Shown: positions 24,950-34,343, counted from the first letter of the stretch. The stretch is DNA of 58,906 nt from Elusimicrobiota bacterium (GCA_003553445.1 PWEK01000048.1:1-58906); one strand, 5' to 3'. Program-made: numbers and translations. Notes: generated from the letters alone by a model not told the origin.

Positions 24950-26050
24950 CTACAACTTTTCCAGAGTATACTTTCGTTCCCCCAGCCCGATTTTTTGAGC
25001 GTAAGACAGTAGCGCCTCGGGGTCCGCCTGGGGATATCCTTTTCTGAATTTATCCTCTCCTATTAGCGCTCCGTCCGCCTTGCTTCCCGGCATGGCGGCA
25101 GCCCTGCACACAAGATCATAACTTGCCTGATCAAGAGAAACCGGATCAGAAGAAGCCAGAATCCCTATATCTCCGACAAGGGGAGAATCGGAATAACTCA
25201 AACAATCGCACTCGGGGGTTATATCAAGCAGAAAATTAAAAAACCAGGTTTTGTTTTTTTTGTTTTTCAATGCTCCCAGGGCATACTCCGCTGTCTTTTC
25301 CTGAACCGCCGAAAAGTCCTTTTGCCATTTAAAAACAGCGGCTTTATGAGGACACACCATTATACACTGTCCGCAGCCGGAGCACCTTTCTTTATTTATA
25401 AAACAACGGCCATCTTTACTCTCTATCGCATCCCGGAAACACCAGGAAACACAGAGGCCGCATCCTACGCACTTATTCTTTTTTATTTTGGGTTTGGTTG
25501 TTGAATGCAGAGTGAGCTTACCCTCTTTCACAGCCAGTCCCATGCCGATATTTTTTATTCCTCCGCCGAAACCGAAAATTTCATGTCCTTTAAAGTGTGA
25601 AAGGACTATCATTGCTTTAGCCCTTTGGGCTTCGCCTGCAATCTTTACTTTTTTAAAATATTTTCCGTTAACCTCCACTTCTTCAAAGTTGCGGCTGTTT
25701 ATACCGTCTGCAATAACAACCGGCGCTCCTGTAACGGAATAGACAAACCCGTTTTTTAAAGCTGTTTTCAGATGATTTACTCCATCGCAGCGCGTTCCCT
25801 TGTATATCGTGTTCGCATCGGTTAAAAACGGCAGGGCTCCGGCCTTCTTTACGGCATCTGAAAAAGGCCTTGCGTACACAGGCCTTAGAAAAGTTGTAAG
25901 GCCTCCTTCTCCGAAATGCACCTTAATCGCAACGGTATCATTGGGGTTTATTGAAGAAACCAGGCCTGTTTTCCCTATTAAAGTTTCCACTTTGTCAATC
26001 ATGGAATTGTTCCAACTGGATTTCCTTGGTGTAAAATAGACTTCACTCAT
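24950..26050 (-). CDS. DUF362 protein with two [4Fe-4S] clusters
   Basis: 366 residues from the second ATG (26050), chosen because AGGAG lies 8 bases upstream. DUF362 core (VAIKVHFGEGGLTTFLRP, VLSHFKGHEIFGFGGGIKN, GDIGILASSDPVSLDQASYD) with inserted ferredoxin motifs CVGCGLCVSWCFRDAI and CSGCGQCIMVCPHKA. DUF362-ferredoxins are common in anaerobes; the reaction is not established. Coupled to larC (8-base overlap), which invites a role in the nickel-cofactor or another redox pathway. Confidence 0.88.
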   Translation of the reverse strand: MSEVYFTPRKSSWNNSMIDKVETLIGKTGLVSSINPNDTVAIKVHFGEGGLTTFLRPVYARPFSDAVKKAGALPFLTDANTIYKGTRCDGVNHLKTALKNGFVYSVTGAPVVIADGINSRNFEEVEVNGKYFKKVKIAGEAQRAKAMIVLSHFKGHEIFGFGGGIKNIGMGLAVKEGKLTLHSTTKPKIKKNKCVGCGLCVSWCFRDAIESKDGRCFINKERCSGCGQCIMVCPHKAAVFKWQKDFSAVQEKTAEYALGALKNKKNKTWFFNFLLDITPECDCLSYSDSPLVGDIGILASSDPVSLDQASYDLVCRAAAMPGSKADGALIGEDKFRKGYPQADPEALLSYAQKIGLGERKYTLEKL

Positions 26051-27155
26051 TTTCATACTCCTCAGTTATTTTTCGTCTGAGATCCCCCGCGCTCAAGGCG
26101 CTTTCCCGTGAAAGCCTGATCAGATCATCCATCTCCGGCTTTACGCTATATTCGCCTGCCGGCATAATTGTTTTTTTTATCCTGCACTTTCCATAAGATG
26201 ACTCAAACTCTTTTATTTCTCTTTCAAGTTCATCCCTGCTGACCGAATTATACCTGAAACCTGCCGTAGTAGAGTTTTTATAAAGAATATCACGGACTCT
26301 TTCAAATTTCTTTATTCTGCAGAGAACGGTTATCTCGCTGCCGGGCCTTGATTTTTTCATTAAAACGGGCGTTATAAAAACATCCAGCGACTCGCTGCGA
26401 AGTTTTTTTACCAGGCAAGAAACATCTTCCCCCGTCATATCATCAATATTCACCCGCAGTTCAATTACGCTGCTGCTTTTTCGTTCGAGTTTGCCGTGAT
26501 AACATCTCAAATAATTACGGCTGCCGGCACCGAAGGCCGTTTTTTTTATAATCATTTCCGGTCTTTCAAATAATGCACGGCTTTTCAGAAGCGCAGCTGC
26601 CGTAGGAGTGACAAGCTCCTGTTTTTCTGAAGTAAACCTAACGGGCACTCCTTCTAAGATTTTTGAAACGACTGGTGAGGGAACAGGAATTTCACCGTGA
26701 GCCGTATTTATTTCCCCCCTTCCCAGCGGAAGGCCAAGGCAGTATAAATCCTGCCTACCGAGAAGAATAAAAAAAGACACAATCTCAAGGAGAGTTTCCG
26801 GCTTGCCCAGTTCATGCAGATGAACCTCCCGCGGGGATTTACCGTGAACGGCCCCCTCAGCTTTAAAAATAATAGAAAATGTTTTAAGAGCTTCCTTCTT
26901 TACGCCGGGGGCTAATTCCCAGCCGCTAAGTTTTTTTTCTATCTTTCCTAAAGTATCCGTATCGGAAAAAGCGGCGTTGTATTTAACCGCCGTAGCCCGT
27001 ATGCCTCCGAACATTTTCTTTTTAAAAGTTACGGCTGCATCAACGCTCGCCTTTTCAAGCTCCCTTTGAAGTTTTTCTTCATTACCGGGCAGTTCTGCCA
27101 GTGCCCCCACAAGCATATCACCGGAAGCACCCCGGAAACAGTCAAATAAAATCAC
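26043..27155 (-). CDS. larC: LarC, nickel insertion protein for the nickel-pincer cofactor
   Basis: 370 residues in a single uninterrupted frame; no programmed frameshift is needed, unlike the Lactobacillus gene. N-terminal FRGASGDMLVGAL, the His-rich VHLHELGKPETLLEI segment, GEIPVPSPVV and the C-terminal LRVNIDDMTGE...CRIKK part are all present. LarC is a CTP-dependent nickel insertase acting after LarB and LarE. Start is GTG at 27155, overlapping the larB stop by 4 bases. Confidence 0.95.
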   Translation of the reverse strand: MILFDCFRGASGDMLVGALAELPGNEEKLQRELEKASVDAAVTFKKKMFGGIRATAVKYNAAFSDTDTLGKIEKKLSGWELAPGVKKEALKTFSIIFKAEGAVHGKSPREVHLHELGKPETLLEIVSFFILLGRQDLYCLGLPLGRGEINTAHGEIPVPSPVVSKILEGVPVRFTSEKQELVTPTAAALLKSRALFERPEMIIKKTAFGAGSRNYLRCYHGKLERKSSSVIELRVNIDDMTGEDVSCLVKKLRSESLDVFITPVLMKKSRPGSEITVLCRIKKFERVRDILYKNSTTAGFRYNSVSRDELEREIKEFESSYGKCRIKKTIMPAGEYSVKPEMDDLIRLSRESALSAGDLRRKITEEYENE

Positions 27156-27895
27156 AGCTTATTTATCACCGAAGCGGCGTAACCAGCCCCGAAACCGTTG
27201 TCAATATTTACCGCCACCACTCCCGGAGCGCATGAATTAAGAATTGTTAAAAGCGGAGCGATTCCGCCGAAATCCGCGCCGTATCCGCAAGAAGTGGGAA
27301 CCGCTATTACAGGCTGAGGCATCATGCCGCCTACTACTGAAGGCAAGACTCCGTCCATCCCGGCAACCACGATTATAACCCTGCTGCCGGATAATTTTTT
27401 CTTCTCTGAAAGAAATCGGTGAATGCCCGACACTCCCGCATCGTAAATCCTGGTTACCCTGTTTTTCATAACCCTGAGTGTTTCAGCTGCCTCCTCCGCA
27501 ACCGGAATATCTCCGGTGCCGGCAGTCAAAACAGGAACCGCCCTGCCCTCTGCCGCGGGCAGCTCCCCCACAATCACGGTCCCCGCATCCTCATTATAAT
27601 GGTGAACCGGCAATCCGTCTTGAAGCTCGTTATATGCATCTTTTTCAACCCTGGTTATCAGAACACTCCTGTTCTCTTTATGCAGCCTTAGGGCTATATC
27701 CCTTATCTGCGCGGGCTTTTTTCCTTTTCCGTAGATAACCTCTGGAAAGCCTTTTCTTACTGCCCTGTGGTGATCTATTTTTGCAAACCCTAGGTCCCGG
27801 TAAGGCAGTTCCTTTAGCATTTCTACCGCCTTATCCTGTGAAAGAGCGCCTGTTTTTATGGAATTTACTATAGACCTGAGTCTTTTTTCATCCAT
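27152..27895 (-). CDS. larB: LarB, pyridinium-3,5-biscarboxylate mononucleotide synthase
   Basis: 247 residues. C-terminal AIR-carboxylase-like domain with TAGTGDIPVAEEA, VAGMDGVLPSVVGGM and PTSCGYGADFGG. LarB carboxylates and hydrolyses nicotinic acid adenine dinucleotide, the first step of nickel-pincer cofactor synthesis. The N-terminal helical motif ...DLGFAKIDHHRAVRKGFPEVIYG is typical. Overlaps larE and larC, so B, C and E are tightly coupled. Confidence 0.95.
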   Translation of the reverse strand: MDEKRLRSIVNSIKTGALSQDKAVEMLKELPYRDLGFAKIDHHRAVRKGFPEVIYGKGKKPAQIRDIALRLHKENRSVLITRVEKDAYNELQDGLPVHHYNEDAGTVIVGELPAAEGRAVPVLTAGTGDIPVAEEAAETLRVMKNRVTRIYDAGVSGIHRFLSEKKKLSGSRVIIVVAGMDGVLPSVVGGMMPQPVIAVPTSCGYGADFGGIAPLLTILNSCAPGVVAVNIDNGFGAGYAASVINKL

Positions 27896-28700
27896 CTTCT
27901 ATTGTACGGTTCATTTTACCGCTTTCAAACCCCTCAAGGTCTGCAGAAATAAATTTGAATCCTGTTTTTCTGAGCTCCCGGGTTACCTCTTCTTTTATCT
28001 GAATCAAACCGGCTAACTCCTCTTCTTCAACCTCAATCCTTGCTGCAACGCCGTCGCTTCTTACCCTCACTTTAGAGAACCCCTTTTCTCTTAAAAATTT
28101 CTCTGATTTTTCTATCATTTCAAGATTTTTTCTTTTTATGGGAACTCCGTAGGGTATCCTTGAAGATAAACAGACAGTCGCCGGGCGGTCCCAACCCGGT
28201 ATTTTCATTTTTCTGGATACTTCCCTTATATCCCCCTTGCTCCAGTTGAACTTAATTAGGGGGCTGATAACGCCCATCTCCCTTGCTGCCCTTATTCCGG
28301 GCCGGTAATCTTCCGTATCCGAAGCGGAGGCACCGTCTAAAATGTAAGAAAACCCCCTGTCTGAAGACAGCTTCTTTAATTTTCCGAATATGTTTTTTTT
28401 ACAGTAATAGCACCTTAACGGGGTATTTTCAGTAAAAAGTTCATCCGAAAGCTCATCTGATTTTAATACAATATGCTCGGCCTTAACTCTTTCGGCGTGT
28501 TTTTCTGCCGTTTTTAAAAAACTTTCCGGTAAGCTTTCGGATACACAGGTTGCTGCAGCAAATTTTTTCATTCCGGCTTCTTTCATGAGATTCAGCAGCA
28601 GAACTGAATCAACCCCTCCGGAGAAGGCCAGCAGCGCAGAATCAAGTTTCTTAAGAAAAGCGGCTGTTTTCTCTTTTTTTAGTCCGGCTATTCTTTGCAC
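27888..28700 (-). CDS. larE: LarE, ATP-dependent sulfur transferase (three-Cys type)
   Basis: 270 residues. PP-loop LLAFSGGVDS (about 23-32) binds ATP. Three conserved cysteines are visible: Cys97 and Cys100 (RCYYCKK) and Cys177 (TVCLSSRIPYG). Single-Cys LarE sacrifices its own sulfur; the three-Cys form is reported to hold a [4Fe-4S] cluster that delivers sulfide catalytically, which suits the sulfide-rich anaerobic setting here. Starts at GTG 28700, inside the apt 3' end (13-base overlap), with a weak ribosome binding site. Confidence 0.94.
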   Translation of the reverse strand: MQRIAGLKKEKTAAFLKKLDSALLAFSGGVDSVLLLNLMKEAGMKKFAAATCVSESLPESFLKTAEKHAERVKAEHIVLKSDELSDELFTENTPLRCYYCKKNIFGKLKKLSSDRGFSYILDGASASDTEDYRPGIRAAREMGVISPLIKFNWSKGDIREVSRKMKIPGWDRPATVCLSSRIPYGVPIKRKNLEMIEKSEKFLREKGFSKVRVRSDGVAARIEVEEEELAGLIQIKEEVTRELRKTGFKFISADLEGFESGKMNRTIEDG

Positions 28701-29212
28701 TCGATTTTTATAAGAGAATCAACCCTATGGGATTTAAGTTTTTCTCGCCCGCCCAAACCCAGGAGTTCTATTAGAAAACAAATACTTTCAACCTCAGCTT
28801 CACATTTATTTAAAAGCTCTATTGCTGCAAGCGTGGTTCCTCCGGTGGCAAGAAGGTCGTCAATTATCAGCACTTTTTCTCCCTGCGCGACAGCATCCTT
28901 GTGCATCTGCAGCTCATCACATCCGTATTCCAGTTCATACTTCACCGTATATTTGTCGGCGGGAAGTTTATTCTTTTTTCTGACCGGAACAAAACCCGCG
29001 CCTAAACGCAGAGCCACAGGAGCGCCGAAAATAAACCCCCGGGATTCCACAGCAATTACCTTATCTATGTTTTTATCCTCATATAGTGAAACCATCCACT
29101 CAATCGAATCTCTGAAACCCCTGCCGCTTTTCAGCAGCGTTGTGATATCCTTAAACTGTATTCCCTTTTCTGGAAAGTCAGGAATATTTCTTATCAGCTT
29201 TTCCAATTCCAT
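28688..29212 (-). CDS. apt: Adenine phosphoribosyltransferase
   Basis: 174 residues from the ATG at 29212 (MELEKLIRNIPDFPEKG fits the family start); in-frame ATGs at 29251 and 29242 would add a non-conserved tail. IQFKDITTLLKSG, ESRGFIFGAPVA, and the PRPP loop VLIIDDLLATGGTT are intact. Salvages adenine to AMP. Follows the sigma factor and leads into larE. Confidence 0.95.
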   Translation of the reverse strand: MELEKLIRNIPDFPEKGIQFKDITTLLKSGRGFRDSIEWMVSLYEDKNIDKVIAVESRGFIFGAPVALRLGAGFVPVRKKNKLPADKYTVKYELEYGCDELQMHKDAVAQGEKVLIIDDLLATGGTTLAAIELLNKCEAEVESICFLIELLGLGGREKLKSHRVDSLIKIECKE

Positions 29213-29222
29213 ACCTGTTTTT

Positions 29223-30104
29223 TTAATGGTTCCTTCCGACATTTTGCGCAATTTCCTCCTTCATTCTCTCAGCGTCTTTCTTTTTCTGAGCTATTGCAGC
29301 CTTCTTGAGTTTATTAAGTGCTTTATTCTGTATCTGGCGTACTCTTTCCCGGGATATATTCAACTTTTCTCCCACATCCTGAAGCGTATGAGGATGCGTC
29401 GCGCCCACACCGAACCTGAGCCTTATTACTTTGTTTTCCCTTTCAGTGATGTTCTTCATCAGATTATCAATCTGCTGATGCATGGCAATTATTCCGAGCG
29501 CATCTTCAGGGGTGTTCTGGTCAGTCGCGGCCAAGGTCGCCTTCAGTGGAATGTCAATATCACTTGAAATGGGGGCGTCCAGGGAAGGTATTTCGCTGAA
29601 TATCTTTATATAATGAAGAAATTTTTTGACATCTTTTTCCTTGAATCCGGTTGCTTCCGCAAGCTCTTCATTTTTCGGCTGCCGGCCCTCTTTTTTAAAA
29701 AGGGCATCCCATGCTCTCATTATTTTCTGAAAATTCTGATAAACGTAAACCGGGATGTGTATCGGTTTTGTATGCCCCAGGACAGCCCTCCTGATATATT
29801 CTTTTATCCAGTCATGTGCATATGTTGAAAACTTTGCCCCCTTATCCGGATCATATTTATTGGCAGCCGCGATAAGCCCCATATTTCCCGCTTCTATTAG
29901 GTCATTGAGCTCTACTCCTGAACGCTGGAACTTTTTTGCGACGCTTATAACCAGCCTTAGATTCCCTTTAATTAACCGGTCCCTGGCTTCCCTCTCCCCC
30001 CTTTTTATCTTCGGAATAAGCTCTTTCATTTCATCTTTCGGAATCATCGGTATCTTTGATACCTCTTTAAGGTATAACTTTATAGAATCATACTTTGATG
30101 ACAT
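29223..30104 (-). CDS. Second sigma-70 family factor
   Basis: 293 residues. Regions 1.2-2 (SIKLYLKEVSKIPMI, LIKGNLRLVISVAKKF, DLIEAGNMGLIAAANKYDP), 2.4 (AKFSTYAHDWIKEYIRRAV), 3 and 4 (HTLQDVGEKLNISRERVRQIQNKAL). Region 1.1 is missing and region 2.4 lacks the paired Trp of RpoD (YATWWIRQ type), so promoter recognition may differ from the primary factor. ATG at 30104 with AAGGAGAT. The C-terminal tail (AIAQKKKDAERMKEEIAQ) is a charged helix. Sits between a LysM peptidase and apt. Confidence 0.93.
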   Translation of the reverse strand: MSSKYDSIKLYLKEVSKIPMIPKDEMKELIPKIKRGEREARDRLIKGNLRLVISVAKKFQRSGVELNDLIEAGNMGLIAAANKYDPDKGAKFSTYAHDWIKEYIRRAVLGHTKPIHIPVYVYQNFQKIMRAWDALFKKEGRQPKNEELAEATGFKEKDVKKFLHYIKIFSEIPSLDAPISSDIDIPLKATLAATDQNTPEDALGIIAMHQQIDNLMKNITERENKVIRLRFGVGATHPHTLQDVGEKLNISRERVRQIQNKALNKLKKAAIAQKKKDAERMKEEIAQNVGRNH

Positions 30105-30160
30105 TTTTTTATCTCCTTAAATTATTCAACCTTAGAAACTGCCCCTACCCCGGAAATCTT

Positions 30161-30781
30161 TTAACTCCCAAGGTAATGAAGGGGATTACGCGCATCTTCT
30201 CCGAATCTTATCTCGAAATAAAGATGCGGCTGGGACGTTCTTCCGGTCATACCAACCTCTGCAATTTTCTGGCCTTCTTCTACCTCCGCCCCCTCTTCTA
30301 CAAAAATCTCCCTGTTATGAGCGTAAACTGTTGTGTATCCACCGGGATGCTCCAGCAGTATCGTTTTCCCGTAGGCCTGAAAAGCCTCGCTTACAAAAAC
30401 AACCCTTCCCCCGGCAGCAGCGACAACAGGAGTTCCCTCCTGAGCCTTTATGCCTATGCCCAGATGCCTTTTGTTTCCATGCCGGCCGAACTCCTTTATA
30501 ATCTCACCGCGAACCGGCCATATAAAATCCTTTTTCTCTTCGGCGCGCTTTACGCTCTTAGGATACCGGGCGCCTGGAATATAAATCCGGTCTCCTGTCC
30601 TGATTTTTTCGGGGCTTTCTATTCTCCGATTAATTTCGGTTATTTCCTCCACTTCCAACCCATAAACACCGGCTATGGACCACAGGGTTTCCCCATCGGA
30701 AACCGTATGGTATATTCCGGGCCGCATTGACGCGCATCCGGCCGCCGCAATAATTAAAACTATATACCACACATACCTCAA
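30161..30781 (-). CDS. LysM-M23 lipoprotein (NlpD/EnvC-like)
   Basis: 206 residues. Lipobox AAGC near residue 15, a LysM domain (about 25-70; TVSDGETLWSIAGVYGLEVEEI) and an M23 domain (about 90-205) with RHLGIGIKAQEGTPV and HLYFEIRFGEDARNP. The metal-binding Asp of HxxxD is changed (RHLGIGIK), and the HxH motif lacks one His (LYFEIRF), so it may be a catalytically dead activator like EnvC/NlpD. TTG start at 30781. Confidence 0.85.
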   Translation of the reverse strand: MRYVWYIVLIIAAAGCASMRPGIYHTVSDGETLWSIAGVYGLEVEEITEINRRIESPEKIRTGDRIYIPGARYPKSVKRAEEKKDFIWPVRGEIIKEFGRHGNKRHLGIGIKAQEGTPVVAAAGGRVVFVSEAFQAYGKTILLEHPGGYTTVYAHNREIFVEEGAEVEEGQKIAEVGMTGRTSQPHLYFEIRFGEDARNPLHYLGS

Positions 30782-30786
30782 CTTTT

Positions 30787-31062
30787 CTAGTATCTTACCT
30801 CAAAGTCACTAAAACTTTCCCCGGCTGAAGGATAATCTTCTACAGAAACATCCTCCACCCTTGAGGCGGGAGGGCCTTTTTTCAAAACATCAACAAATTC
30901 TTCCATCTGTTCGTCTTCTCCCTCTGCCACCACCTCAACGCCACCGTCTCTGCGGTTTCTGACAAAACCGTTTATCCCAAGGCGCATAGCATTCTGGACA
31001 GCATAAAACCTGAACCCCACCATCTGCACCTTTCCGCTAAGCGTAATATGTTTTCTCTTCAT
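30787..31062 (-). CDS. acyP: Acylphosphatase
   Basis: 91 residues, full length. Catalytic Arg in VQMVGFRFYAVQNA and Asn in GFVRNRRDGGVEVVAEG. Hydrolyses acyl phosphates such as 1,3-bisphosphoglycerate in the cytoplasm. ATG at 31062 follows the pcm stop by 7 bases; ribosome binding is weak (GGTGG in the upstream gene end). Confidence 0.95.
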   Translation of the reverse strand: MKRKHITLSGKVQMVGFRFYAVQNAMRLGINGFVRNRRDGGVEVVAEGEDEQMEEFVDVLKKGPPASRVEDVSVEDYPSAGESFSDFEVRY

Positions 31063-31069
31063 ATATTAA

Positions 31070-31714
31070 TCACCACCCGTACTTTCCAATCAGCGGAACA
31101 AACCTGCATCCGCCGTATTTTTCTTTAACAATTCTCCCCCCGGGGTTTTTTTCGTATACCACCATTTCCTGAGAAAACCTGTCTCCGGCCGGCATAACCA
31201 GCCGCCCGTTTTCCTGAAGCTGTTCCAGCAGCGGCGATGGAACATCCTTGCCTGCCGCTGTAACAATTATGCCACTGTAAGGGGAAAACTCCTCCCATCC
31301 GAGCGTTCCGTCGCCTTCTTTAAATAAAACACCCTCAAAACCCGCTTTTTTAAGAGAACCTTTTGCCTTTTTTAGCAGCCCCCCCTTACGTTCAATAGTA
31401 TAAAGTTTTACCCCCATAAAGGCAAGTATCGCAGCCTGATAACCGGACCCTGTTCCCACCTCCAGAACCTTATCTCCTCTTTTTGCCTTAAGGAGCTCGC
31501 TCATCAGAGCAACTATATAGGGCTGGGAAATTGTCTGTCCCTCTCCTATGGGAAGAGCCGAATCGCTGTAAGCCCTGTCTTTGAAATTCTCCGGGACAAA
31601 AAGATGCCTGGGAACATTTTCAAAGGCCTCAAGGACCGCAGGATCGGAGATTCCACGCTTCTTCAACTGGCCATCAACCATATTCTTCGCTTTTTCTCTG
31701 TATGCATCCCTCAT
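31070..31714 (-). CDS. pcm: Protein-L-isoaspartate O-methyltransferase
   Basis: 214 residues. VPRHLFVPE, LPIGEGQTISQPYIVALM (family signature), SAM-binding motif VLEVGTGSGYQAAIL and GGCRFVPLIGKYGW at the C-terminus. Repairs isoaspartyl residues with S-adenosylmethionine, and it follows metK, which makes that methyl donor, by 20 bases. ATG at 31714 lacks a clear ribosome binding site; an internal ATG (MVDGQLKK) is a less likely start. Confidence 0.95.
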   Translation of the reverse strand: MRDAYREKAKNMVDGQLKKRGISDPAVLEAFENVPRHLFVPENFKDRAYSDSALPIGEGQTISQPYIVALMSELLKAKRGDKVLEVGTGSGYQAAILAFMGVKLYTIERKGGLLKKAKGSLKKAGFEGVLFKEGDGTLGWEEFSPYSGIIVTAAGKDVPSPLLEQLQENGRLVMPAGDRFSQEMVVYEKNPGGRIVKEKYGGCRFVPLIGKYGW

Positions 31715-31734
31715 TATCTGGTTTTGTTTAAAAA

Positions 31735-32964
31735 CTAAGCTCCCAGCCTTGACGCTTCTTTCTTTATAATATGCGCTTTATCTGTCTCCTCCCAGGGAAA
31801 AATTTCTCTTCCGAAATGACCGTATGCAGCAGTCTGCCTGTATATGGGCCTCCACAGGTCAAGCATATCTATAATTCCGCATGGCGTAAGGTCAAAAACC
31901 TGGCCGTCAGTAACAATTTTTTCAATTTCAGAATCCGGGATACAGCAGGTTCCGTCTGTATGTATCATTACATTCAGGGGCTCCTTCGTGCCTATGGCGT
32001 ATGAAATATGGACCGTACACCTGGAAGCTATACCGGAGGCGACAATATTTTTCGCTATGTATCTTGCCGCATAAGTGGCCGATTTGTCCACTTTCGTGGG
32101 GTCCTTTCCGGAGAAAGCGCCTCCCCCGTGAGATGCCATACCCCCGTAGGTATCAACTATAATTTTTCTTCCGGTCATTCCCGTATCCGACTGAGGTCCT
32201 CCCACGATAAATCTTCCCGTAGGATTAACAAGAAACCTGGTCTTATCCGTTATCATTCCTTCCGGTATCACCGGCTTTACAACCTCATCAATAATCTGCT
32301 GCCTGGTTTCCGGCCCCATACTGCCGCCGGGGCCATCCAGGACGGACGAATCATGCTGAGCAGCCACAACAACAGCTGATATGTCTTCCGGCCTTCCGTC
32401 TCTGTAGTTCACGGTAACCTGTGTCTTTCCGTCCGGCTTTAAATACCCTAGAACCCCCTCCTTTCTTACCCGCGCAAGATTAATAGACATTTTATGGGCC
32501 AGGGCTATGGGCATCGGCATAAGCTCCTCAGTCTCATCGCAGGCATATCCTATCATCAAACCCTGGTCTCCGGCTCCCCCCGTATCAACCCCCCTGGCAA
32601 TATCCGGGGACTGTTCGTTTATCCCGTTTAGCAGGCATAATGATTTATGCTCAAACCCGAGATTGGGATCTGTATATCCTATTTCCTTTACAATCTGCCT
32701 TACCAGGGATTTAAAATCCACATATGACTCCGTTGTTATCTCCCCGCCTATCAGAACCATTCCTGTGGAAACAAACGTTTCGCACGCAACCCTGCTGCCC
32801 CTTCTGTCGGACTCGGAAAATTTATATGGAACTGCCCCGTTTTCATTATCATACCTTAATATCTCGTCAAGAATACCGTCTGATATCTGGTCACTCACCT
32901 TGTCCGGATGCCCCTCGGTTACAGATTCCGACGTGAATGTAAATGTCTTATTTTTTAATTGAAT
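31735..32964 (-). CDS. metK: S-adenosylmethionine synthetase, predicted AUU start
   Basis: 409 residues from ATT at 32964. [33 protein letters not shown] and [14 protein letters not shown] show a complete enzyme; it makes S-adenosylmethionine from methionine and ATP. No ATG, GTG or TTG lies in frame between the conserved N-terminus and an ATG at 33069, which would add 35 residues encoded inside the pgm gene in another frame. AGGAGG sits 6 bases before ATT-CAA-TTA-AAA, which gives the normal family N-terminus. The start overlaps the pgm stop by 10 bases. Confidence 0.95.
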   Translation of the reverse strand: MQLKNKTFTFTSESVTEGHPDKVSDQISDGILDEILRYDNENGAVPYKFSESDRRGSRVACETFVSTGMVLIGGEITTESYVDFKSLVRQIVKEIGYTDPNLGFEHKSLCLLNGINEQSPDIARGVDTGGAGDQGLMIGYACDETEELMPMPIALAHKMSINLARVRKEGVLGYLKPDGKTQVTVNYRDGRPEDISAVVVAAQHDSSVLDGPGGSMGPETRQQIIDEVVKPVIPEGMITDKTRFLVNPTGRFIVGGPQSDTGMTGRKIIVDTYGGMASHGGGAFSGKDPTKVDKSATYAARYIAKNIVASGIASRCTVHISYAIGTKEPLNVMIHTDGTCCIPDSEIEKIVTDGQVFDLTPCGIIDMLDLWRPIYRQTAAYGHFGREIFPWEETDKAHIIKKEASRLGA

Positions 32965-34343
32965 AGCTCTCCTCCTTTCTTTATAAGCTCTTGAGTTTTT
33001 TCCCTGCTTTCGGTTTCGGCGTAAACCCTGACCAGCGGTTCGGTTCCCGAAGGCCTCACCAATAGCCATCTGCCTTCCTCCATGTTTATTCTTATACCGT
33101 CTATTTCCAGGAAACCCTCCACCTTAAACGGAAACTCCGCCCCGCGGCAGTTTTTCTTCACTCTCCTGAGTATTTCTTTTTTCGCGACGCCCTTTTCTAT
33201 CCTGAAATCTCTCCTGAGGTAAACACTGTTTCCGAATTTTTCTCTCAGCCGGTTCCATATATGTCCTATACCCTCTCCCCTGCGTTTTATTATTTCAAGA
33301 AGTCTTGATGCGCTGTACAGGGCGTCTCTTTCAGGAAGGTAATCGCTGAAACCTATTCCCCCGCTCTCCTCTCCCGCAACTATAACATCCCCGCAGAGCA
33401 TCTCGGGGCAAATATTTTTAAACCCTATAGGAACAGTTTTAAAATCCACGCTGAAATGCCTGGCAATCCTGTCAACAAGGTATGTGCCGGCAACCGTTTT
33501 TACTATTTTCCCCCGCCTGCCGCTTTCAAGAATGTCCCATGCCAAAACAGCAAGGAGCACCTGGAGAGACAGGTACCTGCCGAATTCGTCAATAAAAGCT
33601 ATTCTGTCCGCGTCTCCGTCGAAAGCAAAGCCTGCATCCGCTCCGGAAGATATGACCGCATCTTTTAAATCGCCAAGATGCGCCGGTACCGGTTCCGGGT
33701 GCGTACCCCCGAAAAGGGGGTCCCTTTCAGTCTTCAAAGACAGGGTATCATATCCCTTTTTCCTTAAAACTCTGTCAAAAAGCGGGAATCCCGGGCTGTA
33801 AAAATAATCGCATACCACCTTAATATCATTCTCCGGTATGATATCGTAAAAAAGCTCCATATACCCTTCCACCCAGGAGTTTTTATCCCCCTTATAACGC
33901 AGCTGCCAGGTAGGGCCTTCGTACTCTGTCTTTGTTATATTGCTTATCATCTCGCTGATAAACTCACCCGAAGCCGATCCGCCGTAAGGCTGCTTAACCT
34001 TAAGCCCGTTGTAAGCAGCGGGGTTATGAGAGGCGCTGATAGCCACGCCCAGGTCACTTTCTGTGGTCTTGACCCTGTGAGATACGCACGGCGTTGTTAC
34101 AGGCCTGTCCGAAAGGTCAATCTCATGACCGCGCTCCTGCAGGACCGCCGATAAAAAATCAGCATACCTGTCTGAGAGAAACCTGTTGTCATAACCGACA
34201 GAAACCCTCTTTCCTTTTCCGAGGTGGTCGGCTATCTTTACCGCTACCTTTCCGAGGTTCTCAAATGTGAATTCATCCGAAATCACCCCCCTCCACCCGT
34301 CAGTTCCGAATTTTATTTCCGGCTCTTTTTTTGAAATACTCAA
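32955..34343 (-). CDS. Phosphomannomutase/phosphoglucomutase
   Basis: 462 residues from a TTG at 34343 (GGAG 7 bases upstream); the frame is open further up but that part is the epimerase gene read out of frame. [11 protein letters not shown], phosphoserine loop [15 protein letters not shown], metal loop [12 protein letters not shown], sugar loop GEESGGIGF and [15 protein letters not shown] are intact. Supplies mannose-1-phosphate (for ManC) or glucose-1-phosphate for the polysaccharide. Overlaps the epimerase by 44 bases. Confidence 0.94.
   Translation of the reverse strand: MSISKKEPEIKFGTDGWRGVISDEFTFENLGKVAVKIADHLGKGKRVSVGYDNRFLSDRYADFLSAVLQERGHEIDLSDRPVTTPCVSHRVKTTESDLGVAISASHNPAAYNGLKVKQPYGGSASGEFISEMISNITKTEYEGPTWQLRYKGDKNSWVEGYMELFYDIIPENDIKVVCDYFYSPGFPLFDRVLRKKGYDTLSLKTERDPLFGGTHPEPVPAHLGDLKDAVISSGADAGFAFDGDADRIAFIDEFGRYLSLQVLLAVLAWDILESGRRGKIVKTVAGTYLVDRIARHFSVDFKTVPIGFKNICPEMLCGDVIVAGEESGGIGFSDYLPERDALYSASRLLEIIKRRGEGIGHIWNRLREKFGNSVYLRRDFRIEKGVAKKEILRRVKKNCRGAEFPFKVEGFLEIDGIRINMEEGRWLLVRPSGTEPLVRVYAETESREKTQELIKKGGELFN

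Noticed and set aside
28695-29567. 290-codon plus-strand frame over apt and the sigma factor
   Set aside because: Low-complexity Ser-rich translation opposite two well-supported genes.
32940-33069. SAM riboswitch upstream of metK
   Set aside because: There is no untranslated leader; metK starts inside the pgm 3' end.
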